DNA of 64,000 nt from Fasciolopsis buskii (Eukaryota > Platyhelminthes > Trematoda > Plagiorchiida > Fasciolidae): contig LUCM01004907.1 in NCBI GenBank assembly GCA_008360955.1, positions 1 through 64,000 on the forward strand, read 5' to 3'. The notes under the pieces were generated by a model, which did not search any database, was not told the DNA's origin, and saw only the letters and a list, made by a program, of their open reading frames with translations. Both the position numbers and the translations under genes were made by a program. Below, piece by piece: positions 24,750-39,700 of this stretch (its first letter is position 1; each line of letters begins with the position of its first letter).

Positions 24750-27700
24750 CTGTCATTCTCAGAGAGAAGAAACATAAATAACCAATGAAAGGATAAGTAA
24801 GTAAAATTATCTCAAAAGAATCTATAACTGCTTTTGAAGGACGTTTCAATCAGGGACTGAACAACAAGTTGTTGGTATTATGTTATATTCACACTGCAAG
24901 TAATACAGATGAACTGATCAGCCTGAGATCTGACAAAATCATAGGTGTCAACGTACTTCAGGGGTCTTTTCATTCAGTTGCTTCAGTTTTTCTTTCATTG
25001 TTTCTTCCTGAAAGCAAAAAATTCTATCAAGACATTATCAGTAGAACAATGACGGCAAATATTCAAAAAAAAGAAAAATACCGGCGTTATTGGACATTGA
25101 ATAGGACATTCCATTTGGAACAAGAATCCGAATTAAGTCCGGGAAAGCCTAAGATCTGTCACCACGAGAATGGTGTTACCTACGAGGTGATTCTTTGGGA
25201 CTTTGAAGTTACTGGAAATACTTTGTCAGTTGGATGATGTCAGCCTGCTGTGGGGAAATTTCTTTTCCCGTAAATTGATGCCGCACATCTCGAATCTGCT
25301 GTTATTTTGGTTCAAAGTCATTTCATTTCGCCTTCACTTTCATATTCGCACCGGTAGATTTTTGACAGAGGTGTCAGTGCGCATTTGCCTTAGCACAGTT
25401 TAATGTTTGAATGAACGAGGTCACCTAAAATTTGGCATAAACAACTGAGCTCACTCTACAACCGCCTTTGGTCCAACACCAAATATATGGCTGAGCTAAA
25501 AGTTTTGTCTTCTATCTTCTTCTTTGCGTGTTCGGTTCTCCGGGCGGTTATTGGAAGGGGTTCGGAAATGGAAATTGTCGTGTTGACCGAGAGTTGAGCG
25601 ATTCGATATTTAACATGTTTGGCGACGCGATGTTTATATTGTGGCGAAAGTTGACACAGACCTTGAACGTCTGATCCGGGTGCGGATCAAACTGATCGAG
25701 GGCTTTTGGCGACGATTGGCCATCCAGGTGACTTCGAATGCACCGGTTTTGGTGGAGCAATTCATTTGAAACATTTACGATTTTGTGTACAGTCCCAGTT
25801 CTGGAATTATCTTCCACGGATGGTATAAACGTATTGAAGACACTTTCACGGTCCAGTTGGCCGCACATGAAGATGCGACTAAAGTTAAGTTGGTTCTTCG
25901 TAAACTTGCCCCCCCACTGAGCATGTACGGTAATGTAATTTTATCAATTTCGATAAACTGCATGCGCGCAATCTCCCAGATACTATGGACACGTTTACTA
26001 AAACTTTCGGATAATCTTGTTCTCTTTTCCACTCCCGTTTCCAGTGTTTGCAAATTGTGATACAAGATACCGGCGACTTCATCCGGTACCAACCAGATTT
26101 CCTACCCAGCCACATCCATGAATTCTAACTAGTAGATGCTGGTTGATTTACACGGAACTTTGCTCTACGAGCAAAAATCTGTCAAAAGTTCACTGTGATA
26201 GATGTCGTATGCTTGTACGATTTGAGCGAGTGACCAGTGATCCTTAAGTGAAATGTCCAAACATCGCTCCTTGTTGCCTCGTGCTTCAGAATGTAGAGCA
26301 TACACGGCACAAATCATCATCATTCTGCATTAAACAGTAAGGCAAGCCCCACTAACCGCTGCCGTTCCCCAGAGTTACACGTTTATATAAAGAGTGAATA
26401 TCCAAGGGGAACAGCCAGTGGACCCAAACAGGTGGCAAAAGATAAGATGCTGCTGCAGCCAACACACGAAACACAGTCTAACTGTACAAACGCACGTGTT
26501 TTCAATCATTCTGATTCGATAGAAAATGACAGCACGATCGCCACTGTCCACGGTTCACTGCCATATCCCTCAGTGTCTCCAGCCAGAAAGTCGACAAGTC
26601 TTTCGGACCCCAACCACGAAGGCGAAGATGTGAGACACCTACTTTACCTAACTTCGCTGTACATTTTCTAATCCCACGTTGCCACGTCATCTGTTGGCCT
26701 CCACATGGCTTTTTTCATTCCTTAGAAGGAACACAAAATAGGGCACGGTATGGTAGACGAGTGTTCGTCATACGCAACACGTGACCCAACCAGCGTAATC
26801 TACTAAGTTTCATACGATGAAACAATCTATTTGCAGAAGTGGCACCCAATACCAGATTCCTAAACTCAATATTACTCACCCGGTCACTCCATCCAATCCT
26901 ACCCATACTACGTAGACATTGACGTATGGCTAGGATTGGATGGAGTGACCGGCAAAAATGCGTGGGTTTCGTCCATGCTTGGGTTGGAATCCTGTCAATT
27001 CCAAAGATTTTCAGAACTGAATCATTTCTATCATCTTCAGTGTTTGGTTAACGACTTTCAACAATCGCCTCAGTTCTAGTATCTATGACAGAATTGTTAA
27101 ATATCCGGGTGTGCATTGTATCATCGCGAGATTCGTTTTCACAGACATCGTTCTCATACCACGTACCACTACCGTTGGCTTTATTCTCAAATCGATCGTT
27201 TTCACTCGGATATGTTAGACAATGTTCAGCCACATTGGACGCCACGAACACAAGATCTTTCTTTCCTCATCATAGTCAAACGTAATAGTAAATACATCTC
27301 CCCGGGTCTCGTTGTCGAGACACAAGTGCAGCATGCCCAACAGGCATTCTTTCGACTGGCGGAATAGAATTGAAACCCTAGCAGAATATAAGCATTTCCA
27401 AAGGTCGGACTTTAACTTATCTGTCAACAGATCAGAATATCTCATATGGAACAGTTGGAGAGGTTATTATGGACCATCTGGTCCCGTGTTTTAGACTTGA
27501 AAGAAAACGTTAACATTAGTGAAATTGATGCTATGTTGCGGAAGTTATCTTACTTCTTTTTTCCTCTAACGCAAACATTAACAGTATTCGGTTTGAAGGT
27601 ATTCAAGTTCATCCTTTGATCAAAAATAAAGTATATATATATATATATATATATATATACTAGTTAATGCTTACTGGTCTAGCTTTTCGTTAACCATTTC

Positions 27701-30700
27701 GGCACATGATTGAAGCCTGATCTCACATCTTTTCGGTTAAAGCTACCAAAGTCGTTTGGCCGCAGTCATATTGACATTTGACCATGGTGCTGCGTACAAC
27801 CATTCCGTATTCGACATGCTTACCCTTATTGTGCTGTATAACACTGCATTATGTTGTGTTGTGCTGTACTGTACAGCATAATTGAACACTTGGACTCACT
27901 AAGTTCACATTTCATCACTGAAATGTTTCCGTGCCCATGACCAGCGTGTAGAAAAAAATCGGAATCATGAAACATGACGAAAACATGACGGCGGTGTTAC
28001 GATCACATGCCCACGACATGATGGACGTAATCTCGGACGCCGTTCTTTCTGCTTCCAAAACGGACAGTTCCATCATTGGATTCCTATCACTGCGGCCAAC
28101 CTAAACCGCTACCTCTTCTCTGTCTCGTAATTTCGTCGAAAGGCTTTCCTCATCATGAATGGGACCCTAAAACAATCCATCTACAAAAATCCATATGAAG
28201 TGGCTAGTACTTGCATTTCGCAATTTTTGCACCCATTGCATATAAAGGCAACTTAATAAAAACTCTTACCCATCAATTCGGGGTATTTGCACACCAGATG
28301 GCCTCTCGGAAGATGGCATTCTTCGCGCGATACTCATTCATAATGGTTACCGGCACAATTCATTGACGTCCATAGTCGACAAAAGCCAAAGGGTAACCCA
28401 ACCTATCAACTAATGAAGAAAACCGTGCACATCAAATTAACTTTCAAGAGAGACCATATTCTCACTGCTGTGCGTTGCAAACTCAGTTCATCCGTAAATC
28501 GCACATTCCCAGGCGTAGAACTTCACCTCTTCCCAACCACCAAAAGGAGTATTCTGAACCAACGTGGATCTGATCGACTGACACATTTTGCCTAACACCT
28601 CGTGTACCAGTTCGCCCACAGTTGCAGGGATACTTGCACATCGGAAGAATAGACGGAAGATTTTCACAACGGATCGTAGAACATAGTCCCGAGTAATTGA
28701 CCAAATCAATGTCACAAAACATAGTGAATCACTATCCTGAGTGCCATGCATCTGATAACAACCAAACACACACACAACTGATCCGATTTCATGTTTTAAA
28801 CTCTTACTACAGAATACTGACCGGAAGATTTTAGCCTTCAATGGAACAGTGCAAATTGGATTAAGTAACTACAAAATCTATCAACACAGACTCTGCATTT
28901 GTTGTGGGGATGATGCTAATTGTTTTTTTGTGCTGAATTTAACCTCTATGCACATTCATTGTAGTCTATAATTGAATAGTACATAATTAACAGATTATGT
29001 TACGCAAACGGTGGGAAAAAGTAGCACGCAATGTTGACAGCTGACAATATTGGTCTTCTTTCTCTACTATTAATTGAGTAACATTAGTGAGAACAAAATA
29101 ACAGATGTTGTTTATGATTTCACGACGAGTTGTGAAATATCGCTTGAAAACTTCGGACGTCAGAGATGACCCCGATGAAAGTAAAACCATACCAGTAAAT
29201 TCTGTAAAACCAAGCAATCGTTATTCTGCCACGTGTTGATAAAGAAGATAAAGAAGAGCCAGATTGGTTAGGTTTCGATTTAAGCAGCTGGAATCATAGT
29301 TACTGTACCACAACTTCTACGCGGTGCATCCAACTTTCAGCTGTGGTGTTACCGCATTTCGGAATTTAAAAACCCAACCATATGCATCCCCAGTCCCTAA
29401 AGCAACTGATGATAAGATTTTTACGGTCCAGTTTCCAAATCACCAATAGACTTTACTTTTTACGCTTAGGGCATGTTTTACTTAAGCCACACAATTATCG
29501 TCTGTCTCGGTTATCACGTGAGACAAGAATTGCTGGCAAAATCCAACAGAAAACAAAAACAACTTCCGTACAAACCTAAAGATTTTAAAAGAATTGAAAT
29601 AAAAAAACTGTGAACAAATCACCGAAAAATTGCTATTCTTGGCAAAACTTACTAGATGGCTTATATTATGATATGATGGGGATTTGGTCTTGACCTTTGG
29701 AATGTGCATATACGGAGCTACTTTCTTCCCCTGTTTTTCGGTCGTTTGCAAAGTCACACGTTTGGGCGGTTCTGTGGAGTACTGATCATGTAGACAGGCT
29801 AATTCCTCATGGGTTAGAGGACCCCAATTAATCAGACTGTGAACGCGTAAATATTCTTTGTGTGCTAACTCTTTTACTTCTTTGCGCATTCGTTTCTGTA
29901 ATGGGAGTTCAGGCAAACAATCAACTCAGTACACGTTGCCAAGCTATCTTCGTGAGTCTAAAACTGATCCGAAGACTGTTTCGAACAGCGCGGAAGGAAT
30001 GCACTAGATGATATTCGTAAATCACATCAAAACTGGTAAAAAACAATAATAAAACAGTACGATCTCATGTCGGTCGTGTTGCTTGCCCTCTTACAACCTG
30101 GTGGTTACGTGACTTGGGATATTTTCAATTAAAATAGAAAATATGTCCGAACGAAATTTTTGTTTTGAATCGTTTGATTTACGGTGTCTAACACGTAACA
30201 GCCCTGATCCGTTTTCCCCGGAGCTGGAAGCCCGAAGGTCATCCTAAAAAACGCCCTAATCGTTAAATTTTTCATATGAATGCTTCGAATGGCTATCCTG
30301 TTGTCACACAGTTTTGCTGTAATCTGTCTACTAGGTTGTAATTAATCGCGGAGAACTAGATAGCAAACATCCGCAAACTCGTCGCTTCAAGGAGGATTGC
30401 ATAAAATAGGAGCTATATATCAGTCGTGTTTCTTATGTATTTTCATTTGTTCTAGAATTTAAGTAGCACCATATTCCTGCATACGTATCACCCTCATACA
30501 AACGTACGTATTAGCCGGCAACGAGTGATCTTCTTACCCAGAAATGCCTGGAGCTAGACACATTCACATACACACACACATACGCGCACACTGACAGCAT
30601 TCAGAGTGAATTCAGGCAAACGAGTCGGCGGACTTGCTTAGAAATATTACCGATAGTTCGCTTGTAATTCTGCAAGTCTAATAAGAGGATCTGAACATAT

Positions 30701-33700
30701 GCGGCCGACGCCGTGATATATTGCGTCAAACACGGCTGCCATTTTTTGTTATCAGTTGCTACATGCAACTGTTGGTTAATTCGCATTTCAGAACCAGTCA
30801 CGCTTCAGGTGAATCCTTGAAGAATGTGTGGCGAGTTTACGTGATACAGTCCAGTTCATCTTCTCTGTAGTCTGCACACATAAACAACCAGTCAGCACAA
30901 GAAAAAGAATTTCAAACATCTCCAAATGCTACTGACCCCAAGATATTTCGTCTATCAAGATTCCTCACATTTTGCGGATAAATATTGTTTGTAGATAAAC
31001 TTGCGCGAACTTAGCTTCCATCCCCCATGGTCTTCTCATTGTCTGCAGTTGCACAGTGTGAGTCGGAGTCATTCTAGTGCGAGCTAGGCAATCCGTTTCG
31101 GTGCCTTATTTCCTGTCGGTCGAAATTAGTAGGCAGGCGGTGGCCAAACGGATAAGTTCCCGGCGTTTGGACGTGAAGTTCGCGGGTTAGAATCCTCCCA
31201 CCGCCGGTCAACTTCCCTACTCGGCAGCCCTCTGTTGGCCGCGGCCCCCTTCATTGAAAATGGTATACATTACTATTTCATTAATAAAGGAAGCAAAAGG
31301 TAAATGATAGCACTGAAATTTAAAGTACTAATGTTACAGAGTGGGATCGAACGATACAAGAACGTGACAGGACTAAGATACGCACATAATAATAATAAAT
31401 AGATAAAACAATGAGACGAGAAATGACACTTTGAAAACCACTGAAGTTATTAGTTAAGAATGTCGACGGTTTTTTCCCAATTTCATGTTTTGGATGCGTC
31501 CATCAAAATAGTCAGTAAGCCATGCTCACAAACACGGTGACCATTCAGAAGGATAAAGTTCTTGAAGTGTGAATCATATATGGATGAAGTCAAAGCAGAA
31601 GAAAAAGAAGAACGTTGTAACTTTGCGGGATTGTTGAGTAAATTGCAAATAGAATACACTAAATGTGACAAAATACCAACGAATGTCCTCTGAGATTTTT
31701 AGACGGAACGGAAATTATCGGCTGGTAGCATAATGCTGTTTAAGAAGCATCCAAATAGGATACCTCCACGGAATTTCAGAAAGATCCAATTCCGACCAAG
31801 GGGAAGAAATTGTGTGTAAGGAATGGTGCAAAGTGCATTATAGGAATGCGGACTATTTTTGTCGCTTTCGAGCAAGCCGGAATGAACCCGGAGATACAAG
31901 ATCAAATGTCAAGTGGAAAACAGACGTCTAATTTCCAGGCCAAGGTAGTCGAAGAAGTTCAAGGTCAAAGGCAAGAAAAATTCCCATAAACAGAGAAGAA
32001 CCCCAACAACTGAGCACTTGAGTTCACGATTTCACCTTGACCGGTGATGAAACGTTTGCGATCAATATGCCAAGCTCAGCTATTAGAACCCCATAAAAAC
32101 CAACAATCCGGGCTATGACCAACACAAATTTTCAAAGTCAAGGATGCAAACAGTTGCTGATCCGATAGGATTTGACGTCACAGCGATCGCATGCACCTAG
32201 TTAAAGTACATTGGCCAAATCGTGACCATAACTTAACCAGTTTTCATCAATTTAAAAACTCCAACTTCTCTGTAAATCTGATACCGATGCAGTCAATGGT
32301 GAAACGTGGAGGAGGATTAATTATGGCAGGTTTATTGACTGCAGCACTAGTGAAATCGGTATTGAATGGACAAACATGACAGCATTTCTTTCCGGACACA
32401 TATCATCCGAATTTCTTTCGATATAACTTTTCAGTCTCAATTGCTTAGAAGTTGATCAATAAAGGTAAAATTCACACATGCAATCCCGTTTTCGATGAGT
32501 TGAAACAGATCCATAACAGTTTCAGTGTCGCTGGCCCTGAATGTCAGCTACTTCAATCGACCTAGTCGTTTCAAGTTAGGAGATATCTCATCTTCGAATT
32601 ACAAATAGAAACATTTTCAAAAGGAGGGAATAAAAAAACGAAATCTTTCGACATGATGATCAATAAAGGCTACGAAGTTGGAAAAATGAAGATATGAATG
32701 AGATTCCCAAAACAATCGTCAACAGGATATTTGTGAAACAAAACGTTTGCACAAGACCGGGAACTTTGTAAAAATGGTCATGAGCGAGATGGACTCAATT
32801 TTCGGTCTAACAGGAATGACAATGATGACTAGAAAAGACAACAAAATGGAGTTTGAAGGATATATACTGGTTTGGTAAGATTCCGCGATTTGAATTTCTG
32901 CACGTAAAATATCATCCACGTTTTGATGTGCAATGCATAAATGCGAAAAGTGATGAGTGAAATTATTTTCTGTCGTATCCACCAAGCAAACTAAGAAGGC
33001 TTTTATCCAGTTTAGCCTATTTTTATTTTTTACACAGTTAGCTGTACCACCCACCTGAAATGATATTGGACGCATTTCGCACCCTCATGCGAGTAAATCC
33101 AGATTTCCAATAAAGTTAAGCCGAGTGATTTTGTTACTAGGTTGGGTGCGAGATGTTTTCATACTGCCAACCGTTTTGGCAAAACAAGGCAAGAAAAACA
33201 AGAAGTCGTTGAAAAAGTCGGTTACCTTGGGGCCGTCTCCCAATACCAACTGCCGTAGGACTTGGGGCGGTTGTCTCCTGTACACGAAACCCACTAATTG
33301 TGTTGATTTTTTTATACACGATCATTCGCTTACTACTAGCTATTTACAAATAGTTAGGCTCTATTCAGTGATCCTTTGTCACCGCACGGGTGACGTGCTG
33401 ATGGCTGTGGTTTCATTTTTTGTTTTTAGGGAACGAATTATCAGGAACTAATAACGACAAAATGGAGATTAATTTATGTAATTTGTAGGTATTTGCAAAC
33501 TGTCACTGAACACACTGAGAAGATATAAGTTAGCGAACAAGCTCGTCCTTAGGGATTAGTACAATGTCTTTAGATCATAATACATTTCAAGGAATTAGAC
33601 TAGACTGATAGACCAACCACATTGTAAATGTGGCACAGCTTTTTCGTGCCCTGCGCAAGATCTGTGGTCGGCAGTTTAAAGTGGCGACGTTTGGCGTCTT

Positions 33701-36700
33701 GAAAACAGCCAATGCTGTAGCCGACCGACGGTGACCAAGCGGATAAAGTCGTGGTGTTTGGTCGTGAAGGTTCGAATCCCTCCAGCGCCGGTCAACTTCC
33801 CCACCTGGCAGCCCTTTGTTGGCCGCGGTCCACTTCCTGAAGGTGATGTAAACTGTTGTTTTACTAATAAAGGAAGTAACAGATAAAAGAAAAAAGGCTT
33901 CAATATTCCAAATTTCGCGCCCAGAAACACTGTGGTCGCTCCTCAACTCCTGCTCCGCCTTCTAGTCAAAAACAGACCCCAGACCAGACAACAATTGACT
34001 TAACAAAGTTTTTCCCTTTTGGTATTATGCTAAAATTTACAACTACCTATACAAGCTTAGAGAGGTTCATTTGTAGTATTTACGCGCTAATCCCCAAAAG
34101 AACTTAAAACAGCAAGCTTTGCCATTTATTACCGACGACCAGCTGAATATTGTTCTTCAAGATGAGTCAATTCAATCCTTTGTAAAATTTCATCTTGCTT
34201 ATGTATTAGTCTAAGGAAATGGTTTCGCTGTACTAAGAAGTTATGCGTTCTGTGACAGACAAAAACGCACGTTCATATTTGTGTACCTAGACTCAAAACA
34301 TTGAACCTAATTCGGTTGAGATGCCTGGGCCACGCGATGCATATGCTCGCCGATGCACTACCTCGATGTACGGTACCCTCACGTGCAATTTGTAATTAGA
34401 ATTTTATGAAAGATCGCGAAATCTCCTGCAACATAGAGGCTCTAAAGTTAGGGCTTTTGTTAATTTTCCTAAAATCATTTATTCTTCCGGTTAGATCTCA
34501 TTTCGTCTGCATTGGTTCAGGTGAGTTTCATCGTCTGCGAAATGTTTTCCGACTTACCGATTTTCGCGATTTTGCATCAGACCGGATTTTGATCTCATCC
34601 ACGATAGCAATATGATAGAACTGCCACAACAGATGACGTGGTTTTCACCAAATGGTTGCCGACTTTAAACTGCATTCGGCAATCTGTTGTCGATCATCTA
34701 GATGTCTCCTGTCGCTTTGGTTGGAGGCCTAGATTAGTTCCTGCGGTTCCTAGGAGTGCTCTAACCTACCGTATCGATTGTTGCCAAGGTTTCAGCCGTG
34801 CGACCAATGTGTATTACCTATCCAATGTGACACAATTAGATGATGAAGAGTTGTCGAGTTTTTCATGAGGGTGATATCACGGGGTCTAAGACTATTATAT
34901 CTGTCCTGAGGTACTCGGAATCTTGTCTTTTTTCATTGTATTCTAAGCGGCATTGAGTTTTGACTTTATTTATCGTGTTTTTAACTACATCTTATTCATC
35001 GAGCGATAAAAAAAACATGGGTTGAGGCGATCCGTCCACTAAATGACGAAAATTTACCCATTGGACTGGCGTGAATGGATCCATTAAGACTTTCAGTTTG
35101 GCGTCATCAAGATCCATGTATGAGGCTCGAGGACATGGTATTTTGTCTCACAATCACAGTGACCGACACCATTGTTTTGAGAATCGTTTCCAATCTATAT
35201 TGGTTCTTATTTACAATATCTTTCTGGTTACTCTTTCCGTCTTTACATTTCATGGGTGGAAACCGAAACTGGAGTTAAACAGTGCACGGCTAATGGACGG
35301 GAAAGTATACTGCTAATGTGTGTGTCACGTGTCGAAACGTTCCACCAGTTAAACAAATTACCTTCTTCACAGCCTCCAGCCGTTTGCAAAGTTTTTCTTG
35401 TTCAATAAAATTGTTCAAACAGAACTCATGAGCCTTAAGTTCGTTCCACAGATGTTCACGTATCTTTTGCATTTGAAAACGACTGATTGGAGGGGAAGAG
35501 ATATACACCACAAAAGAAAAGGAATCACTTTAACAACAAGGCGTGTAAACGCATCTGTTCAATTTCCACCATTGTTTTTAGTTTATCATCTAATGATTGC
35601 TTTATCAACAGGACACAGCGTACACTACCGGGTGGGAAAACAAAACCGTGGGTTAACGATTTTTAAGTGTTTCACACGCTATTCATTTTCCATGCAAGTT
35701 TCACGGGTACCAAAACGATTTATCTACCGATTCCTTTTGTTTTGATGACGTCCTCGTGTTAGATCGTACCTGGGAACAAAGACTCCCATGGTTTTTAAAC
35801 AAATTATCTTCCATTCATAATTTTGCTGTTTGAAAGCGTTTAAATCTAAGCATATCCAAATGTTTTGAAAGTCCGTTTTTTCATTTCCCGAACTGACTAT
35901 GCATCTGAGTCATTTTCCTCAACAAAATATCATTTATTCAAACACTATCTAGGACTTAGTTGGACATGATTATAGATGAAACACTGAAATGGTCAACCTG
36001 TATCTCTTCTCGAGGGCTATCATTTGAAATAAGATAATTTCGTTAATTCAAGTTAAGCCAGTATTATTTCTTACTTTGTCTATCGATGTATTTTTTCAAT
36101 CCTTCTTTCCCTATCATTTTCTCCAATTATTTCATTAACGCTGATGCGAAATGACTTTACAATCCTTTCCCCGAGGACTATGTGCCATTGGTCGCATCAT
36201 TGACCGATTTAACCACCAAAGTGTGTCAAAACCATTTGTTTGCGTGTGAAAAGTTTACACACAAGATACTTTCAAGTCCCGCTGATTATCGCACCATGAT
36301 CTATCAGAATGTCACTCTCACGTACCGAATGATCAAACCCCGGATTAGAACGACTCCTTCGCACGAAATAAAGACCAAGATGAACGACTGGGAAATCTTA
36401 CAGAGAAATAGTTTATTTGGTACTTGAGGGTCTGCGGTTTGTAATCTCCATCAACGGACCTAGGTGAGTTATCATGCATTTTTCAATCTCGATAAGTAGT
36501 TGAGAGTCAGCCTGGTTAGCGTAATGGCTAAGGTGATCGTCTCATAATCGTTCGTCCCGGGTTTGCGTTCCACCTTGGACCTGATGGATATGTATTGCTA
36601 ACAACTCCTGATAACGATAAAACAGTCTTACTGTTCTCGTTTATTTCTAATGGCTAATTCTATCTCTGGTTGACTGAACATACTTCGGACTCAACTCTTC

Positions 36701-39700
36701 ACACATAAGCCTCAGATCATTCGGTCAATTTAGCACTCAGGGAACAACAGGCTAGAGTTTTGTACGCATTATGGCTTATCAATGTTGCGTATCCTCCATC
36801 GCACCCAGGATTTTAATCCGGGCTTACAAGCCGGGAGATATACGTGTTACTAGTGTTTCATTAGCTTCTGCCCAGGGTAACCAGAAGTAACGATTAGTTG
36901 TTTCCATTGATAGCATAATCGATCACCCTGACTGTATCCTGCTTTTTGTAAAAAGATAGCAAAAGTTACTTTGGATATTCTACACAAAATGATATTTTCG
37001 GCTTATGGACTCAAAGTAAGTTTTTTTATGCAAAACACAATTTAACTATGAAAATGACTTTGAAAGGGAAGAAATCCCCCTTGCTATATTTTCGTTTCAG
37101 ACAATCATGTTCGTAACGTCAGGCAGTGCCGGTAAAATGTGTGGCTGTCGCTTATAATGAGTGAATGAGTCCAACGAATTTAGTAGGTTGAAAGCCGATT
37201 AAATTTGTCTAGATCAAGAGAAACGCATGACTGGATCAATGTGTCAGAATGAGTAAAACAGGGAATTCAGGCATAGGCGTGAAATAAAATGAATCAAAAG
37301 AGAGTTGTTTGAAGCGTTCTTCATGATCAACTGATCACATTTCAACATTTGGATTGCCGGAGAGGAACCAATGACATTAAAAGACCTGAAACGGTTTGAT
37401 GTTCAAATTCAAGTGGAGGAGAGTGAAGGAATCTGCAAATCTAATTGACTATCCGAAAACTTACTGGGAGCAGTTAAGTAGACCTCGTGTTCTACGATAC
37501 ACGTGGCTTGTTCGAGGTCATGCGACAAACCGGCTGGCCTCGGAGAAGTCTGATCAAGAACAAATAGGTCGCTTTATTATCAGGTTCGTGAAAAACGACA
37601 AAGAGCTACGGGAGGATCATCGATCAAAATTTGTGGACTATGTCGAATCGATCTTTCAGGGAACACTAAGGAAAAAGGCGAAAAACTGTTCAATCGCCCA
37701 GACCTTCCGTGCTTAGATTCTTAGAATATCAAGAAAGGTACGTGCCTAACACGTTAAATTCTAATTTGGACTATTATCTCAGACAAATTTTGTCTGTCAA
37801 AGTCAACTTATAAAAGGATAGGAACTGAAACATTATTCGAGAGTCCAGTAAGCCAGTTTCAAGGTGTCGTATTTGAATCACCTCGGCCAATAGACAACAT
37901 GAAGATCTCACTTGCCTGCCAATGCCAAAGTTATTCTACTAGAGCTGCACTAAACGGCATCTCGACCAAATACCATAAAGTAGCCGTCTGGAAGACATCA
38001 GAAGGGCATGGTTTATCGTTGTCAGCTCCACACAAGGGGGTCGAACAGCAGGTGGCCGGAAAGTCTTGCTCTAAAACGTGTGCCATAAGTTTCCGAGAAA
38101 AAGGGTCATTCACGAAGCTTAAAAAGAAGGAGCTGTATATGCAACTTCCTTTCATGGGAGACAGTAAATATGGGCAACTAGCTGCACGCGGGGAAAAAGT
38201 GTAACGACAGTGACCTTTCGGAGGGAATCGATTTTTTAAATTGTGAATAATATAATGTTAATAACACAGCGTTGTTGGTAGACGTAATTCGTCAACGTTT
38301 CGACTACCCTGGGTGGTCTTTCTCAAGGCAAATTTACAAGGATTGTAAAGCACCGTTTTCCTTCGACAGATTCCTTACGTCCTAAAATCGACTATTCTCG
38401 GACACCATTTTTTCTGAGATCTGCTTTGATGCTTGATATCTATTCTGTGACATTCATTTGGCTGTGCTTGTTTTATCTCACACGAGATCCGTACGTTTCC
38501 TGTCGTACGGCTGTTTTCGAAAATGCTCGCGTTGGAATCGCTTCGACTACACAGCATCTCTCTCTGGTGATTTGCAGTCTCGTATATTGTCGTATCGGAG
38601 CTACGTTGGCGCCACGATATATATAAAATACAATTCTCCCATCCGTTTGTAGGCTCGGGAGTCAGATAGAAGACACGTTTGAAGTCGCACTTTCAACGTG
38701 TTCTACAGAAGCAGTGACATGTTTATGGCCACCGCCGTGTGTGTACATTTCCACACAGTGATTTTTGCCTATCCTAAAGACAAACCACCTGTCATTTGGG
38801 TGTTCATACTTACATATTTACTTGATTCCTCCTGTTCAGCAAAGTGTTCAAACAAAACGACACAGCAGTTAGCGGAAATAATCAAGGAACACAAGCCTGT
38901 TTAGTCGAAGATTTGAACCCGGACGTCTGTATTTGATGCTACTGTGGCGCAACCCGCCGACAAAGACCATACGATGAATGACGGTTTCTTCAAAACGATC
39001 TAAAAGACACCGAGAGAATTCGTCAGACTCCGTCCATCAGCATCATTCGACAATAGCACAATTAATAGGATTCAGGCTGTTAAACCCGTCGCTGTGCTCA
39101 CGGAAACGCCCTGTCAGATCACTCCAGCTACCTTGACTGCGATCCGAGAATGCAGGTCAGACTCCATATGTTGTTGTTCAAGAGCTTTCGTGCGTGACAA
39201 AAAGCAACTAATCTGACTACTTGTATCTCCTTCGATGGAATTTCAGCAACCACTAACAATAAAGCAACCTGCTGTCTATTACATTATAAACGCCATCTCA
39301 CACACTATTTCCACTAGCTAGTTTTGTCTTGACACTGTAAACGTTATTCACATATTGCTTCCCACTAAGTGTGCGTACCGGTATCCTACAGAGAAAAAGT
39401 TCCCGAAAACGAGTTCTGGTTATCACTTTCCCTGGTTGAGCTTTTTAGCTTGCAGACACTAAAACTTCTTATACTTGCTTCATTCACCTGACACAAGAGG
39501 GGTTTGTCAGCCAGTCATGTATACCGAACTTAATGTAGCTTCATCATTAGATGTCTCATCATGCTAAACCCAAGCAGTATTGAAGTCTTGGCGTCGGCCT
39601 GTAGCGTCAGTTTTCAAGTGGTTCTGGTTATCACTCTACGACGCGGTGGATTCCGAACATTCTCGGGCCAATACGCAAGGGATTACGTGTTAACTGCATC

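Larger units (their letters stand above)
24750..29652. other. Intron of the unrecognised gene filled with retroelement debris
   Basis: It holds the gypsy gag remnant, the RTE-like tail at 26.5-26.9 kb and the TA microsatellite. The 122-codon plus frame at 24869-25237 is not recognised. Confidence 0.5.
29896..35361. other. Intron of the unrecognised gene
   Basis: It carries two family 1 SINEs, a short repeat and an RTE-like scrap. A 118-codon minus frame (33075-32719) has an internal acceptor-like CATTTCAG but no matching donor, so it was not added as an exon. Confidence 0.5.

Noticed and set aside
30550..30590. CA-rich stretch as a regulatory element
   Set aside because: It is only a short imperfect CA repeat.
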